A stretch of DNA of 57,501 bases, taken from NCBI GenBank assembly GCA_902787185.1, contig CADAFP010000011.1, positions 1-57,501 on the forward strand. The letters are read 5' to 3'. Of the stretch, positions 26,061 through 34,564 are shown one piece after another (position 1 is the stretch's first letter; each line of letters starts with the position of its first letter). The DNA comes from an uncultured Bacteroidales bacterium (GTDB taxonomy: Bacteria > Bacteroidota > Bacteroidia > Bacteroidales > Muribaculaceae). Made by a program: the position numbers and the translations under genes. Below the pieces are notes generated by a model that saw only the letters and a list, made by a program, of their open reading frames with translations, did not search any database and was not told the DNA's origin.

Positions 26061-28208
26061 TTAATTTGCTTTATACAACTCTTCAAGGGTCGCATATTGG
26101 GCATCATAACGGGTTGAGGGGATATATTCCTTTTTGCGGCTATCCACGAGTGTGGCATCAAGTTCTTGTGTGTCAATGTCAACAATGACGTAGATAGTGG
26201 TAGTGTTAACGTTCTTGTAACGGTCGGTTTCCAACTCGCCATCCGATTTCACGGCGCAGTTCCCTTTCACCTTGAATAAATGCTGACCTTCATCGCTTCT
26301 AACGTGGAAAAGAACATAACCAATGGTGTTCAGGTGTTCGACAATCTCCATCGAGTCCCGAGTGTACTTGATGCCAATGGCCAGTTCCCCTCTCTCGAGA
26401 AATAACAAACTCTTGATATAGTAGTTTTCCATCATCACCATCAACACGCCGTTCTTGTTGGGCAGATTGACCACGGCTCTTTGGCCAGACGTGGCTTGTT
26501 CCAGAATCTGCTCGGGTTTCTCGCCAAGATTACATTCCTCAACGAAGAAATACTTGCGCAACTCTCCTAACAGGTGCTCGTTTTCCTCGGCCTCCTTGTT
26601 ATGCAGGGCTAGTGAGAAAATGTTTTCATCGGCAAAAGGAGTGAACGTCTTGCCCAGTACATCCCTGAAGTGGGTTTGGAAATACTCCTTGGCGTCCACA
26701 CCTTGACGAGGCGCCATGGCATAGAACTGATAGTCGTCCTGCAGCCATTTCTGGATTTCTTCACGAAACTTATTGCGGATTTTGACTTTCCAGGCGGCCT
26801 TTTGACTTGCATTGTTTCGGGCATACAGGGCCAGCACAAACAGGAAATTCACGTCATAGTGGAACAACAGCAGCGTGTCACGGTCAAACAGGCGGTTCTT
26901 GAAGTGTGACTGGCTGTGACGATTATCCTCGCGGTCGGTTTTCTCGATGCCGTCGGTCGTGTAGTCAAAGCCCTCGTCCATTTTGGCCGAAATGAAGAAA
27001 TTGGGGATGATGTTGTAGCCCTCAGTCACGTCGTCACGCAACTTGACACCCGACTTTGTCGTGTTGCCGGCATTGAAGATGTCGAGGTTCCACTGAATGA
27101 CGTTGCGGGCATAGGTGTACTGCTTGTAGATGGATTCGTTGCCCAACTTATGACCCATCTTGTAATACTTGCTGTCACCGATGTAGTAGGTGTTGCTGTG
27201 GTCGTTCTCGATAAGGCTCTTGGCCGTGTAGAGGTGGTCAACAATCTTGCCGTCCTCCTGTTTCTTGTCCATGCCGTCGGGCAGCGGATTGTCACCCACA
27301 AGTTCGTCGATGATGGCCTCAAACACGATGTAGAAATTCTTGACCAGCAGATATTCCTTCTTGGCAGTATTGATGGAGACCTGACGCGCCTCGTCAAAGA
27401 AGGCAAAGCACAGTCGCCACAATTCCAATGCCTTGTCGCTAAAGTATTTGTACTTGATTTGCAACAGGCGTGTCTTGCCATAGCCCTTCAGATAGGTCTC
27501 AAAGCGCCTGCCAGTAATAAGGTCATACTGGCAATTTATCTCTATCGGGAAACCGTATTTATTACCGATATGGTTCAAGATAGAGAAGAAGATGACCAAC
27601 AACTCCTCGTCAAAGTTGATGCGGCGCTTCTTGTTGATGGGATTCAGATAAACAGGACTGTTGTCCTGAACGATGGCCGTTTCGCGGCTGATGGTGCGCG
27701 TCCAGTTAATCTTGTTCAATCCCGCATGCAGGTTCTTGAGGATAAAGAAGAAAAAGTCCTGGTTATCCCTGTTGAACTGCAACAGCTGCAACAGGATATC
27801 GAGGTAGGTGTTGCTCAAGCGCCGCCGTCCCTTGCCGATCTCAGCAATCTTGGTGTGATAGACAATATCGGGGTCGCAGTTACGGGAATTCTTATAGACC
27901 ATGATGGCTCGGTAAATCCACACGGCAAACTTATAGAGGAAGTCACGCTCGTCTTTTTCCAGCATTTGGGGATCAAGACTGACGATGTCCTCAGGGCTGT
28001 ATTTCCCGAAGGCCAATTCTCGCCCGCCAACATCCTTGAGCAGCACCTTGGGCAGGATAAAGACACAGTCCTTTAGCAGGGTATTGTAGTAATACCCCAC
28101 ATAGTGGATAGACACCTGGCCCTCAACGTTCTCCAGGGCATCAATACCATGCAGCACGTCCCTCACCCGCGCCACGTCATACCGATATTCCTCAATGAGA
28201 ATCCTCAT
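26061..28208 (-). CDS. LlaJI-family restriction endonuclease (McrC-like partner)
   Basis: A 715-residue protein. The N-terminal half matches the pattern of LlaJI-type R2 endonucleases: GLNKINWTRTI (about 160-170), DNSPVYLNPINKK and FYIVFEAIIDELVGD. It then has TYYIGDSKYYKMG (about 340-352), whose D-x-K resembles the PD-(D/E)xK site 'DAKYY' of the family. The C-terminal ~250 residues are unrecognised. In LlaJI the endonuclease works with a McrB-like NTPase; here one lies in the same operon, but no methyltransferase is seen, so a modification-dependent (type IV-like) role is inferred. The ATG at 28208 is supported because the first ten codons occur again at 29388-29417 directly after the McrB stop. 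Confidence 0.75.
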   Translation of the reverse strand: MRILIEEYRYDVARVRDVLHGIDALENVEGQVSIHYVGYYYNTLLKDCVFILPKVLLKDVGGRELAFGKYSPEDIVSLDPQMLEKDERDFLYKFAVWIYRAIMVYKNSRNCDPDIVYHTKIAEIGKGRRRLSNTYLDILLQLLQFNRDNQDFFFFILKNLHAGLNKINWTRTISRETAIVQDNSPVYLNPINKKRRINFDEELLVIFFSILNHIGNKYGFPIEINCQYDLITGRRFETYLKGYGKTRLLQIKYKYFSDKALELWRLCFAFFDEARQVSINTAKKEYLLVKNFYIVFEAIIDELVGDNPLPDGMDKKQEDGKIVDHLYTAKSLIENDHSNTYYIGDSKYYKMGHKLGNESIYKQYTYARNVIQWNLDIFNAGNTTKSGVKLRDDVTEGYNIIPNFFISAKMDEGFDYTTDGIEKTDREDNRHSQSHFKNRLFDRDTLLLFHYDVNFLFVLALYARNNASQKAAWKVKIRNKFREEIQKWLQDDYQFYAMAPRQGVDAKEYFQTHFRDVLGKTFTPFADENIFSLALHNKEAEENEHLLGELRKYFFVEECNLGEKPEQILEQATSGQRAVVNLPNKNGVLMVMMENYYIKSLLFLERGELAIGIKYTRDSMEIVEHLNTIGYVLFHVRSDEGQHLFKVKGNCAVKSDGELETDRYKNVNTTTIYVIVDIDTQELDATLVDSRKKEYIPSTRYDAQYATLEELYKAN
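28179..28208. repeat. 30-bp direct repeat, copy 1 (endonuclease start)
   Basis: The first ten codons of the endonuclease (MRILIEEYRY). It matches 29388-29417 at 29 of 30 positions, and the copies are 1209 bp apart, flanking the RhuM gene. Confidence 0.95.
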
Positions 28209-28216
28209 GTTTAGTG

Positions 28217-29341
28217 TTACTTACCCAATAATCCATCCAACTCATCGTCAAAGTCCGACCTGAATAACCTGTCCTGAACAATGCGGTATTTCTCAAATTC
28301 CGATTCAGCAAATTGCTTTGCAGCGGCTGCCGAAACGCTACCGCTGTCTTGCAGTAACTGGCGGTCATCCATTGCCAAGAACTTGTCGATGTGCTTTGCC
28401 CAGTCTTCCATCGTCATGGGAATGTGTCGCTTGGCACGATCTTCGGCCAAATCCAGGAAAGCGTTGACAACGCGTCCCAAGCTCTCCAACTCATCGCCCT
28501 TCAAGTAGTTCTTAGCAACAGACACATCAGTCTTGACAATCTTACCGGATGGGGCGTTTTCCCACGTGGTAAGCCCCATGTGCTCTTTGTCAGCATCAGC
28601 GCGTTCCACAATCAATTCTGCTGCGGTGTGGCCATGTATGGCATAATGGAGTTTGTTCTGCACCATGGCAAAAAATCGACGTGTCGTAGGTGCATCCTTG
28701 TTATAGTCGATGGCGGTGGCATACAAGTCAGTCACCTTTTGATACAATCGACGCTCGCTTATGCGGATTTCCCGAATTTCGGCAAGCAGGTGCTCAAAAT
28801 AGTCAACCGTCAAGAAGGCTCCGTTCTCCATTCGCTTCTTGTCAATCACATAGCCACGGATAGCAAACTGACGGAGTACCGCAGTCGCCCATTGACGGAA
28901 CTGCGTGGCGCGGGTAGAGTTAGCCCGGTAACCGACCGAAATGATAGCGTCCAAGTTATAGAATTGGGTCTCATATGCCTTCCCATCGGTGGCAGTTCGT
29001 CGGAATTTCCGACAAACTGTATCTTTCTGTAACTCACCCTCTTTAAAAATATTCTGCAGATGCTCAGCTATCGTTGATCGGCTTTTATCGAATAAGGCCG
29101 CTATGGCGTCCTGAGTACACCAAATTGTCTCATCACGATACATCACCTCAACGCCGTTCTCTTGACTCTGCGCTTGGAAAATCAAGAATTCAGCGGTACT
29201 GTTCCTGATCATCAGGGATTGTGAGGATGAAGGATTGATTCTCCATTCACAATCACAATCCAGACAGCGAAACTCGCCGTTCTCCTCTCGAATGTTCTGC
29301 GATTGGCACCTTGGACAAGATATGTCTTTATAGTCAGTCAT
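28217..29341 (-). CDS. RhuM family protein with N-terminal zinc ribbon
   Basis: A 374-residue protein. Residues about 55-330 match the RhuM family: EVMYRDETIWCTQDAIAALF, STIAEHLQNIFKEGEL, VCRKFRR, YNLDAIISVGYRANS and RATQFRQWAT. RhuM proteins occur in pathogenicity and defence islands without a proven function. The N-terminus adds a predicted zinc ribbon with Cys9/Cys12 and Cys26/Cys29 (SCPRC and RCLDCDC), which is unusual for the family as I know it. The gene sits between the McrB-like and endonuclease genes and is flanked by duplicated codons of the latter, so it is a later insertion. It ends 8 bases before the endonuclease start. Confidence 0.87.
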   Translation of the reverse strand: MTDYKDISCPRCQSQNIREENGEFRCLDCDCEWRINPSSSQSLMIRNSTAEFLIFQAQSQENGVEVMYRDETIWCTQDAIAALFDKSRSTIAEHLQNIFKEGELQKDTVCRKFRRTATDGKAYETQFYNLDAIISVGYRANSTRATQFRQWATAVLRQFAIRGYVIDKKRMENGAFLTVDYFEHLLAEIREIRISERRLYQKVTDLYATAIDYNKDAPTTRRFFAMVQNKLHYAIHGHTAAELIVERADADKEHMGLTTWENAPSGKIVKTDVSVAKNYLKGDELESLGRVVNAFLDLAEDRAKRHIPMTMEDWAKHIDKFLAMDDRQLLQDSGSVSAAAAKQFAESEFEKYRIVQDRLFRSDFDDELDGLLGK

Positions 29342-29360
29342 TCGTTTATTGCATTATTCA

Positions 29361-29417
29361 TTATATGCATGTATCTTCGCTTGAGATATACCGATATTCC
29401 TCTATGAGAATCCTCAT
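29361..29417 (-). pseudogene. Remnant of endonuclease 5' end
   Basis: The McrB stop and an ATG overlap here as TAATG. From that ATG the frame reads MRILIEEYRY, identical to the endonuclease start 1.2 kb downstream, then eight unrelated codons and TAA. It shows that the endonuclease gene was originally coupled directly to the McrB-like gene before RhuM entered. Confidence 0.92.
29388..29417. repeat. 30-bp direct repeat, copy 2
   Basis: Partner of 28179-28208; the only mismatch is T at 29402 against A at 28193. Confidence 0.95.
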
Positions 29418-31234
29418 TAGTTTATCTTCTCGATATGGATGCCCCAGTCTTGGGCATTGACTTTCTCAATAAAGTCGTTGATGCGCTCGACCGTGAATTG
29501 ATTGCTAACATAGACCGATTCTCCATTAGGCAATGATAAGTAAAATGACCTTTGGTCAAATTGAGGATCATTTCCTCTTCTTGCCTCGTGTTGCTCTTGA
29601 GTTTCTACTAGATTACTTCTCTTTATTCCTAATCCCATCCATATATCAACGATTTCCTTTGCTGTCATTTCAGGATGCGATTGAACATAATTCATAACGC
29701 ATTCAACGGGAAGCCTTCTTTTATTGAAACTGCCTTGGCCATTGATTGAATACTTTGAACGGTCTTTACCATCTGAGTTTTCATTGGCTCCTCCAGAGCC
29801 AGAGGTGCCCTCATCTTCTTCGGGGATAAAAACCTCGTTCTCTTCCTCGGCAAATTTCACTCCGAGGTTGGTCAAGAAGATGTCAACTTTGCTCTCACGG
29901 ACGGCGGGCCTGCCATCACCATCGGTACGGTAGAATTTGTCGAATGTGAGTTTGGACTCTTTGTCCTCGTCGATGAAGACGTCGCCCTCAAATTCAAAGT
30001 CCTTAAACACATCATTCCACAGGTAGAAGATAACCTTGCTTACAAAGGTCTCGGCTGTGATAACGTCATCAGTGGTCTTGCAGAAGAAATAGCCCAGTTT
30101 CTTGTCCTCGCTGTTGGTGGTGTCACCAATCAAGGCATTAATCTTCTCCAAGAAGTCCCACCAGTCATAGTCCTTTCCATAGACATGGATTTTCCAGCCC
30201 TTGCCCGCATTGGCGATGGGCACATACTGCCAGTCCCAGCGGCGCTTGAAGGCGCTGTCAATCGGGAACAGGCTTTGGTCGCTGGTGTTCATCGTGGCCC
30301 AGATATACAAGTTGGGAGGCAACAGCAATATGTTGCCATTCCTAATCTTCAACGCCACTTTTTCAGAAGTCATTTCACCAACGGCTGGTACGTTCAGAAA
30401 CGCCATATTCTCAAATGACTTGGCCAGTTGCTTCTGCAAATCCTTGTCAGCGACGATGGGATATTCCGAGAAACCATTATCGCCACGGTCAAGCAGTTGG
30501 AACAGGTCGCCAAAGATTTGGGCACAATTACCGCGGTTGATTTCCTCAATTACAAGATATACATCTTTCGGCTTTTTACCTTCATCTGTTGCACTAGCAT
30601 ATTTTTTCCAAGCCTTTACATAAGCCTGCAAGAAAGCTTGTTCCACGAACTCATAGACGATGCGTTCCTCGGTAATTTCATTACCGTCTTCATCTTTCAC
30701 ATTGATAGCTTTACCACCAAAATTAGAGATGACAGGAAATTCCTTGGTCGTCGGCTTATAGCAACCCACAAAAGTCGAGTAGTCACTGTCAGGATGGAAT
30801 GTCGTGCGAATCACCTCATCGCCCTTAGTCAGTTCTTTGATGGCAAATGACTTACCCGTACCAGGAGCACCATAGAAAATCTGCTGTAGAGACTGGCCTG
30901 GCCTGTTTACTGGAGTCACAGCAACTGTTTTCCTTATGTTGGCGTATTGTAAAGCCATTTTTGCCAAAACAGTCAACGTAGAAGCATAACCATATTCAAA
31001 TCTATCAATATCGCTTGTACCTGATAACGCATCACGAGCCTGATTCGCATTTGAATCTGGATGTTGTTCAATATATTGTACAAATTCTTTGAGAAGTGCC
31101 TTTGAGATGGTTCTTATACCGACTGCACCTTTGCTTTCAGACCTAACCAGATAACACAATCTATCTTCATCAATTATCGTAACCTGACCATTATCTGATA
31201 CGTCACTGACACGAAGAGAAAAAACAATATCCAT
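29417..31234 (-). CDS. McrB-like AAA+ NTPase
   Basis: A 605-residue motor subunit of a McrBC/LlaJI-type system. The AAA+ core has Walker A FYGAPGTGKS (about 118-128), Walker B VYLVIEEINRGN (about 225-236), the McrB-type signature ATMNTSDQS (about 312-320) and the arginine finger region FKRRWDW. McrB homologues use GTP or ATP; which is used here cannot be read. After an acidic Gly/Ser linker (about 475-500), a separate C-terminal domain follows (KYSINGQGSFNKRRLPVECV to NDFIEKVNAQDWGIHI), perhaps winged-helix DNA- or substrate-reading. It starts 11 bases after the membrane-protein gene, within one operon. Confidence 0.87.
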   Translation of the reverse strand: MDIVFSLRVSDVSDNGQVTIIDEDRLCYLVRSESKGAVGIRTISKALLKEFVQYIEQHPDSNANQARDALSGTSDIDRFEYGYASTLTVLAKMALQYANIRKTVAVTPVNRPGQSLQQIFYGAPGTGKSFAIKELTKGDEVIRTTFHPDSDYSTFVGCYKPTTKEFPVISNFGGKAINVKDEDGNEITEERIVYEFVEQAFLQAYVKAWKKYASATDEGKKPKDVYLVIEEINRGNCAQIFGDLFQLLDRGDNGFSEYPIVADKDLQKQLAKSFENMAFLNVPAVGEMTSEKVALKIRNGNILLLPPNLYIWATMNTSDQSLFPIDSAFKRRWDWQYVPIANAGKGWKIHVYGKDYDWWDFLEKINALIGDTTNSEDKKLGYFFCKTTDDVITAETFVSKVIFYLWNDVFKDFEFEGDVFIDEDKESKLTFDKFYRTDGDGRPAVRESKVDIFLTNLGVKFAEEENEVFIPEEDEGTSGSGGANENSDGKDRSKYSINGQGSFNKRRLPVECVMNYVQSHPEMTAKEIVDIWMGLGIKRSNLVETQEQHEARRGNDPQFDQRSFYLSLPNGESVYVSNQFTVERINDFIEKVNAQDWGIHIEKIN

Positions 31235-31245
31235 AATACAAATTA

Positions 31246-32172
31246 TTACTCAACTTCATTATTATCATTACTTTCTTCCTCAGGAGCATATACTTCAAAC
31301 ATAATTAAATAGCATTTGTCAGATGTGCATCTGTCGATAGCCTCAACCAATAAATCATTCTTAATATTATCTTGAAGTGTATTCTTAATATCTATTAAAT
31401 TATTGAATTTTGATTGATTAATTGCCTTAAGATATGCAGTCAAAATATCAACTTTGTTAAATGGAGCACTATCAATAGAAAGGGCATCGCAAATATCTTT
31501 TGTAGATTTTATAATATCACATTTGAAGGCACATCGAGCTGCATAATCAAAGTCTTGGACAATCTCATCTCTCAATTCATCATCGAGAATTGATTGGAAT
31601 AAAAAGTGCTGAAATAATAAGAGTCGATAGAGGTTCTGTTCTTTTTCAAACATATATTCCCGAACTTCTTCTTTTAATCCACGATGCTTAAGAAATGCAT
31701 CTTTCAAGTAGTCAAAACTTTTACTATTAAGACTGCGAGCCATAAGGAGGTCTGATAGGTTTGAAATGTCGCGAGGTTCATCAACCAGTCGCTTAAGGAG
31801 AGCATTCGTTTCCTCTTGCTGCAATCTTTTATACAAGCCACTTAAATCGCTCTGGATTTTTTGATCTGTTTCCTCAATTTTATTAGCTAACTCTCGAATA
31901 GTTCTGTCTTTTATCTCAACATTTCTATTCATTTCAGACACTCTGTTTTTGAGATAAGTAATATAATAACCTATTCCCAGTCCAAATACTGTAACTACAA
32001 TTGTACAAACTACAAGAAGAGTATTCACGGCACTAATTTCATTAGCAATAGTGTCGTTGGAAATGTCTATTATTCTATTTATTCGCTCAATGTCGTCATT
32101 GATCTCTTGTATGAATCGAATAGAATCAGTCGTAATGAATTTTAAAAGGGGCACTTGGATTACAGTTAACAT
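31246..32172 (-). CDS. Membrane-anchored coiled-coil protein of the restriction operon (unrecognised)
   Basis: 308 residues and no family recognised. It has a helical N-terminus (about 1-48), one clear membrane segment (TLLVVCTIVVTVFGLGIGYY, about 51-72) and a coiled coil (about 75-125, NRNVEIKDRTIRELANKIEE). A mostly helical, possibly repeat-like C-terminal region (about 130-295) precedes an acidic tail. The gene is the most AT-rich in the window, in sharp contrast to tyrS and mutS. As first gene of the operon, 11 bases before the McrB-like gene, it is a candidate sensor or effector that ties the nuclease complex to the inner membrane; that is inference. Confidence 0.7.
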   Translation of the reverse strand: MLTVIQVPLLKFITTDSIRFIQEINDDIERINRIIDISNDTIANEISAVNTLLVVCTIVVTVFGLGIGYYITYLKNRVSEMNRNVEIKDRTIRELANKIEETDQKIQSDLSGLYKRLQQEETNALLKRLVDEPRDISNLSDLLMARSLNSKSFDYLKDAFLKHRGLKEEVREYMFEKEQNLYRLLLFQHFLFQSILDDELRDEIVQDFDYAARCAFKCDIIKSTKDICDALSIDSAPFNKVDILTAYLKAINQSKFNNLIDIKNTLQDNIKNDLLVEAIDRCTSDKCYLIMFEVYAPEEESNDNNEVE

Positions 32173-32654
32173 ATTGTTATATCGAAATTAAAGATATTGT
32201 GACTATTTATATAAAAACCAAACTCCAATGTAGCCCAGCGAGCCGACCAAAGCTCATAACTACAAAGGAGTTTGTGTTGTATTATTCTATGTTGATTGGT
32301 CGTCGGCTGGTATAGCGATGGCAAAGATAATCATTTTTCTTGAAAATGTCATCATCATCTATAGATGATGCCAAAAACTACCATTGCTATCACGCTGCAA
32401 AGGTAGCGCAAAGGTGTGCCAAAATCGTGGCACTAGAAAAAGGAAAAAAACTTAAATATTCGCCAAGTCAAATGTCTTTCCCTAGAAAATGTTGGCAGAT
32501 TTGAGAGCGATTAACTGAGTTGGTTTACACTAATTTTATCGTTCGCCTAAACTGGGTTGACAGTTTCGCGGTTCCTTCGTCAAATCCGCATAATTCGCCG
32601 ACAGAAAAAAGCGAGGGCGGATGCCTATCAGAAATATCAGAGAAATCCGTAGTT
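32173..32654. promoter_or_regulatory. Regulatory region of the restriction operon with nested dyads
   Basis: About 480 bases without a gene. Minus-strand promoter boxes are at 32322-32329 (CAAAGATA) and 32398-32405 (CAAAGGTA). Two interlocked dyads lie between them and the operon start: arms 32220-32233/32260-32273 (AAACTCCAATGTAG, 12/14) and 32235-32250/32296-32310 (core GCCGACCAA). These could be operator or attenuator structures. At 32577-32622 there is an extra partial copy of the island repeat (CCGCATAATTCGCCGACAGA). Confidence 0.45.
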
Positions 32655-32849
32655 GAAGCAGCTGACGCTGCTAATCAGTGATTAGCGGTTAGTGAACAAG
32701 GCGGCAGCCATTCGTCTAATCCGCATAATTCGCCGACAGAAAGGAGAAAGAGCGCGGATGCTATTGTCATTCTTGTTGTTTAAAGACGTTGGGCATTCAA
32801 GTTGTTTTGTTTGCGTAATTCGTAGTTTGAAAAAAAGTTGTATCTTTGT
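32655..32849. repeat. Right inverted repeat of the restriction island (about 174-195 bp)
   Basis: Inverted partner of 25835-26006. It contains the GCAGC/GCTGC mini-hairpin, the CCGCATAATTCGCCGACAGA block, GCGGATGCTATTG and the outer end GCGTAATTCGTAGTTT. The last 20 bp run into TATCTTTG (32841-32848), the probable -7 box of tyrS. Confidence 0.85.
32841..32848 (+). promoter_or_regulatory. -7 box of tyrS
   Basis: TATCTTTG lies 43 bases before the tyrS ATG and is embedded in the outer end of the island's right inverted repeat. Confidence 0.6.
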
Positions 32850-32891
32850 GGCTCCATCAGATAACAATTAATCAATAACGATAAAGAAACG

Positions 32892-34184
32892 ATGAATTTT
32901 GTAGAAGAACTGAAATGGCGCGGCATGATCAATGACATCATGCCTGGTGCCGAGGAGCAACTCAACAAGGAAATGACCAGTGGCTATGTGGGCATCGACC
33001 CGACAGCCGACTCACTGCACATCGGCCACCTGGTGGGCGTGATGATGCTCAAGCACCTGCAGCGCGCGGGACATCGTCCCATCGCCCTGATTGGCGGTGC
33101 GACGGGTATGATTGGCGACCCCTCGATGAAGTCGCAGGAGCGCAAGCTCATCGACGAGGAGACGCTGCGTCACAACCAGGAGTGCATTCGCAAGCAGCTG
33201 GCCAAGTTCCTGGACTTTGACAGCGACGCTCCCAACCATGCCATCGTGGTCAACAACTATGACTGGATGAAGAACTTCACCTTCCTGAGCTTCATCCGCG
33301 ACATCGGCAAGCATATCACCGTCAACTACATGATGGCCAAGGACAGCGTGAAGAAACGTCTGGCCGCCAACGCCGACCACGGCATGTCGTTCACCGAGTT
33401 TTCCTATCAGTTGCTCCAGGGCTACGACTTCCTGTACCTCTATGAGCACGAGGGCTGCAGGCTGCAGATGGGCGGCAGCGACCAGTGGGGCAACATCACC
33501 ACGGGTACCGAGTTGATTCGCCGCATCAACGGCGGTGAGGCCTACGCCATCACCTGCCCGCTCATCACCAAGAGCGACGGCACCAAGTTCGGCAAGACCG
33601 AGGGTGGCAACGTGTGGCTCGACCCCCAGCGCACCTCGCCCTACAAGTTCTACCAGTTCTGGATCAACGTGAGCGACGAGGATGCCAAGAAGTATATCAA
33701 GATCTTCACCGACCTGCCCCAGGACGAGATTGAAGAGCTGATTGCTGAGCAGGAGAAGGATCCCGGCCTGCGCCCGCTGCAAAAGCGCCTCGCCAAGGAA
33801 ATCACCACCATGGTACACAGCGCCGAGGACTACGAGATGGCTGTCGAGGCTTCACAGATTCTTTTCTCTAACAAGGCCAAGGACATCCTGCACAAGATTG
33901 ATGAGGAGACGCTGCTCAACGTGTTTGAAGGCGTTCCCCAGTTCGAGGTACCCCGCAGCGCCATCGACGAGGGCACTCCGCTCATCTCGTTGCTGACCGA
34001 CGTGGCTGCCGTCTTCCCCAGCAAGGGCGAGATGCGCAAACTCACCCAGGGCGGCGGCGTGAGCGTCAACAAGGAGAAGGTGGCCGACCCCAACATGCCT
34101 GCCAGCCCCGACATGCTGCTCAACGGCAAGTACATCCTCGCCCAGAAGGGCAAGAAGAACTACTACCTGCTGATTGTCAAGTAA
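32892..34184 (+). CDS. tyrS: Tyrosyl-tRNA synthetase
   Basis: A 430-residue class I aminoacyl-tRNA synthetase that charges tRNA-Tyr. It has the HIGH motif (HIGHL, about 43-47), the TyrRS tyrosine site ([14 protein letters not shown] and [15 protein letters not shown]) and the KMSKS-equivalent [10 protein letters not shown] (about 232-241). The C-terminal S4-like RNA-binding domain starts near [10 protein letters not shown]. Length is normal. A terminator hairpin follows immediately. Confidence 0.97.
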   Translation: MNFVEELKWRGMINDIMPGAEEQLNKEMTSGYVGIDPTADSLHIGHLVGVMMLKHLQRAGHRPIALIGGATGMIGDPSMKSQERKLIDEETLRHNQECIRKQLAKFLDFDSDAPNHAIVVNNYDWMKNFTFLSFIRDIGKHITVNYMMAKDSVKKRLAANADHGMSFTEFSYQLLQGYDFLYLYEHEGCRLQMGGSDQWGNITTGTELIRRINGGEAYAITCPLITKSDGTKFGKTEGGNVWLDPQRTSPYKFYQFWINVSDEDAKKYIKIFTDLPQDEIEELIAEQEKDPGLRPLQKRLAKEITTMVHSAEDYEMAVEASQILFSNKAKDILHKIDEETLLNVFEGVPQFEVPRSAIDEGTPLISLLTDVAAVFPSKGEMRKLTQGGGVSVNKEKVADPNMPASPDMLLNGKYILAQKGKKNYYLLIVK

Positions 34185-34190
34185 ATAATG

Positions 34191-34221
34191 CGAGTCCTGT
34201 GTCATTTCGATGCAGGACTCG
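34191..34221 (+). terminator. Terminator after tyrS
   Basis: 9-bp stem (CGAGTCCTG / CAGGACTCG) with a 13-base loop, followed by TTCTTCTT. Confidence 0.75.
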
Positions 34222-34300
34222 TTCTTCTTAAAAGATCAATAAAAAAATCCCTTAATTGGGATGAAACCCATATTATTAACCAACTTAACTTTTAACTATT

Positions 34301-34564
34301 ATGGCAAATAATCTGAAAAATTGCTGCGGTGCCAAAAACTTGGACCAGGCAACCATCGACAAAATTGTAGAGGAACTGTTGAAGCAACAAGCGAGAGGTG
34401 AGGTCCTCGACCAGAAGGCTATTGATAAAATCCTTGAAGAACATGGTTTGCGAAACACTAAGGAGGTAATTGACGCAATTATTGCGACAATAGAACTTAA
34501 TCCAAGGAGAGTGACCGTTTCGGAGGGCATTAAGATATTAAAGAAGATGCAAGAGGAGAAGTAA
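34301..34564 (+). CDS. Small helical hypothetical protein
   Basis: 87 residues beginning MANNLKNCCGAKN, followed by two or three amphipathic helices (DQATIDKIVEELLKQQAR, DQKAIDKILEEHGL, VIDAIIATIEL) and a charged C-terminus. There is no signal peptide, membrane segment or family I recognise. The coding look is fair: a clean ATG after an A/T-rich leader and charged helical composition. It is likely monocistronic between the tyrS terminator and tRNA-Gln. Confidence 0.6.
   Translation: MANNLKNCCGAKNLDQATIDKIVEELLKQQARGEVLDQKAIDKILEEHGLRNTKEVIDAIIATIELNPRRVTVSEGIKILKKMQEEK

Noticed and set aside
26061-32172. Complete restriction-modification system
   Set aside because: No protein with methyltransferase motifs was found on either strand between mutS and tyrS, so only the restriction side is supported.
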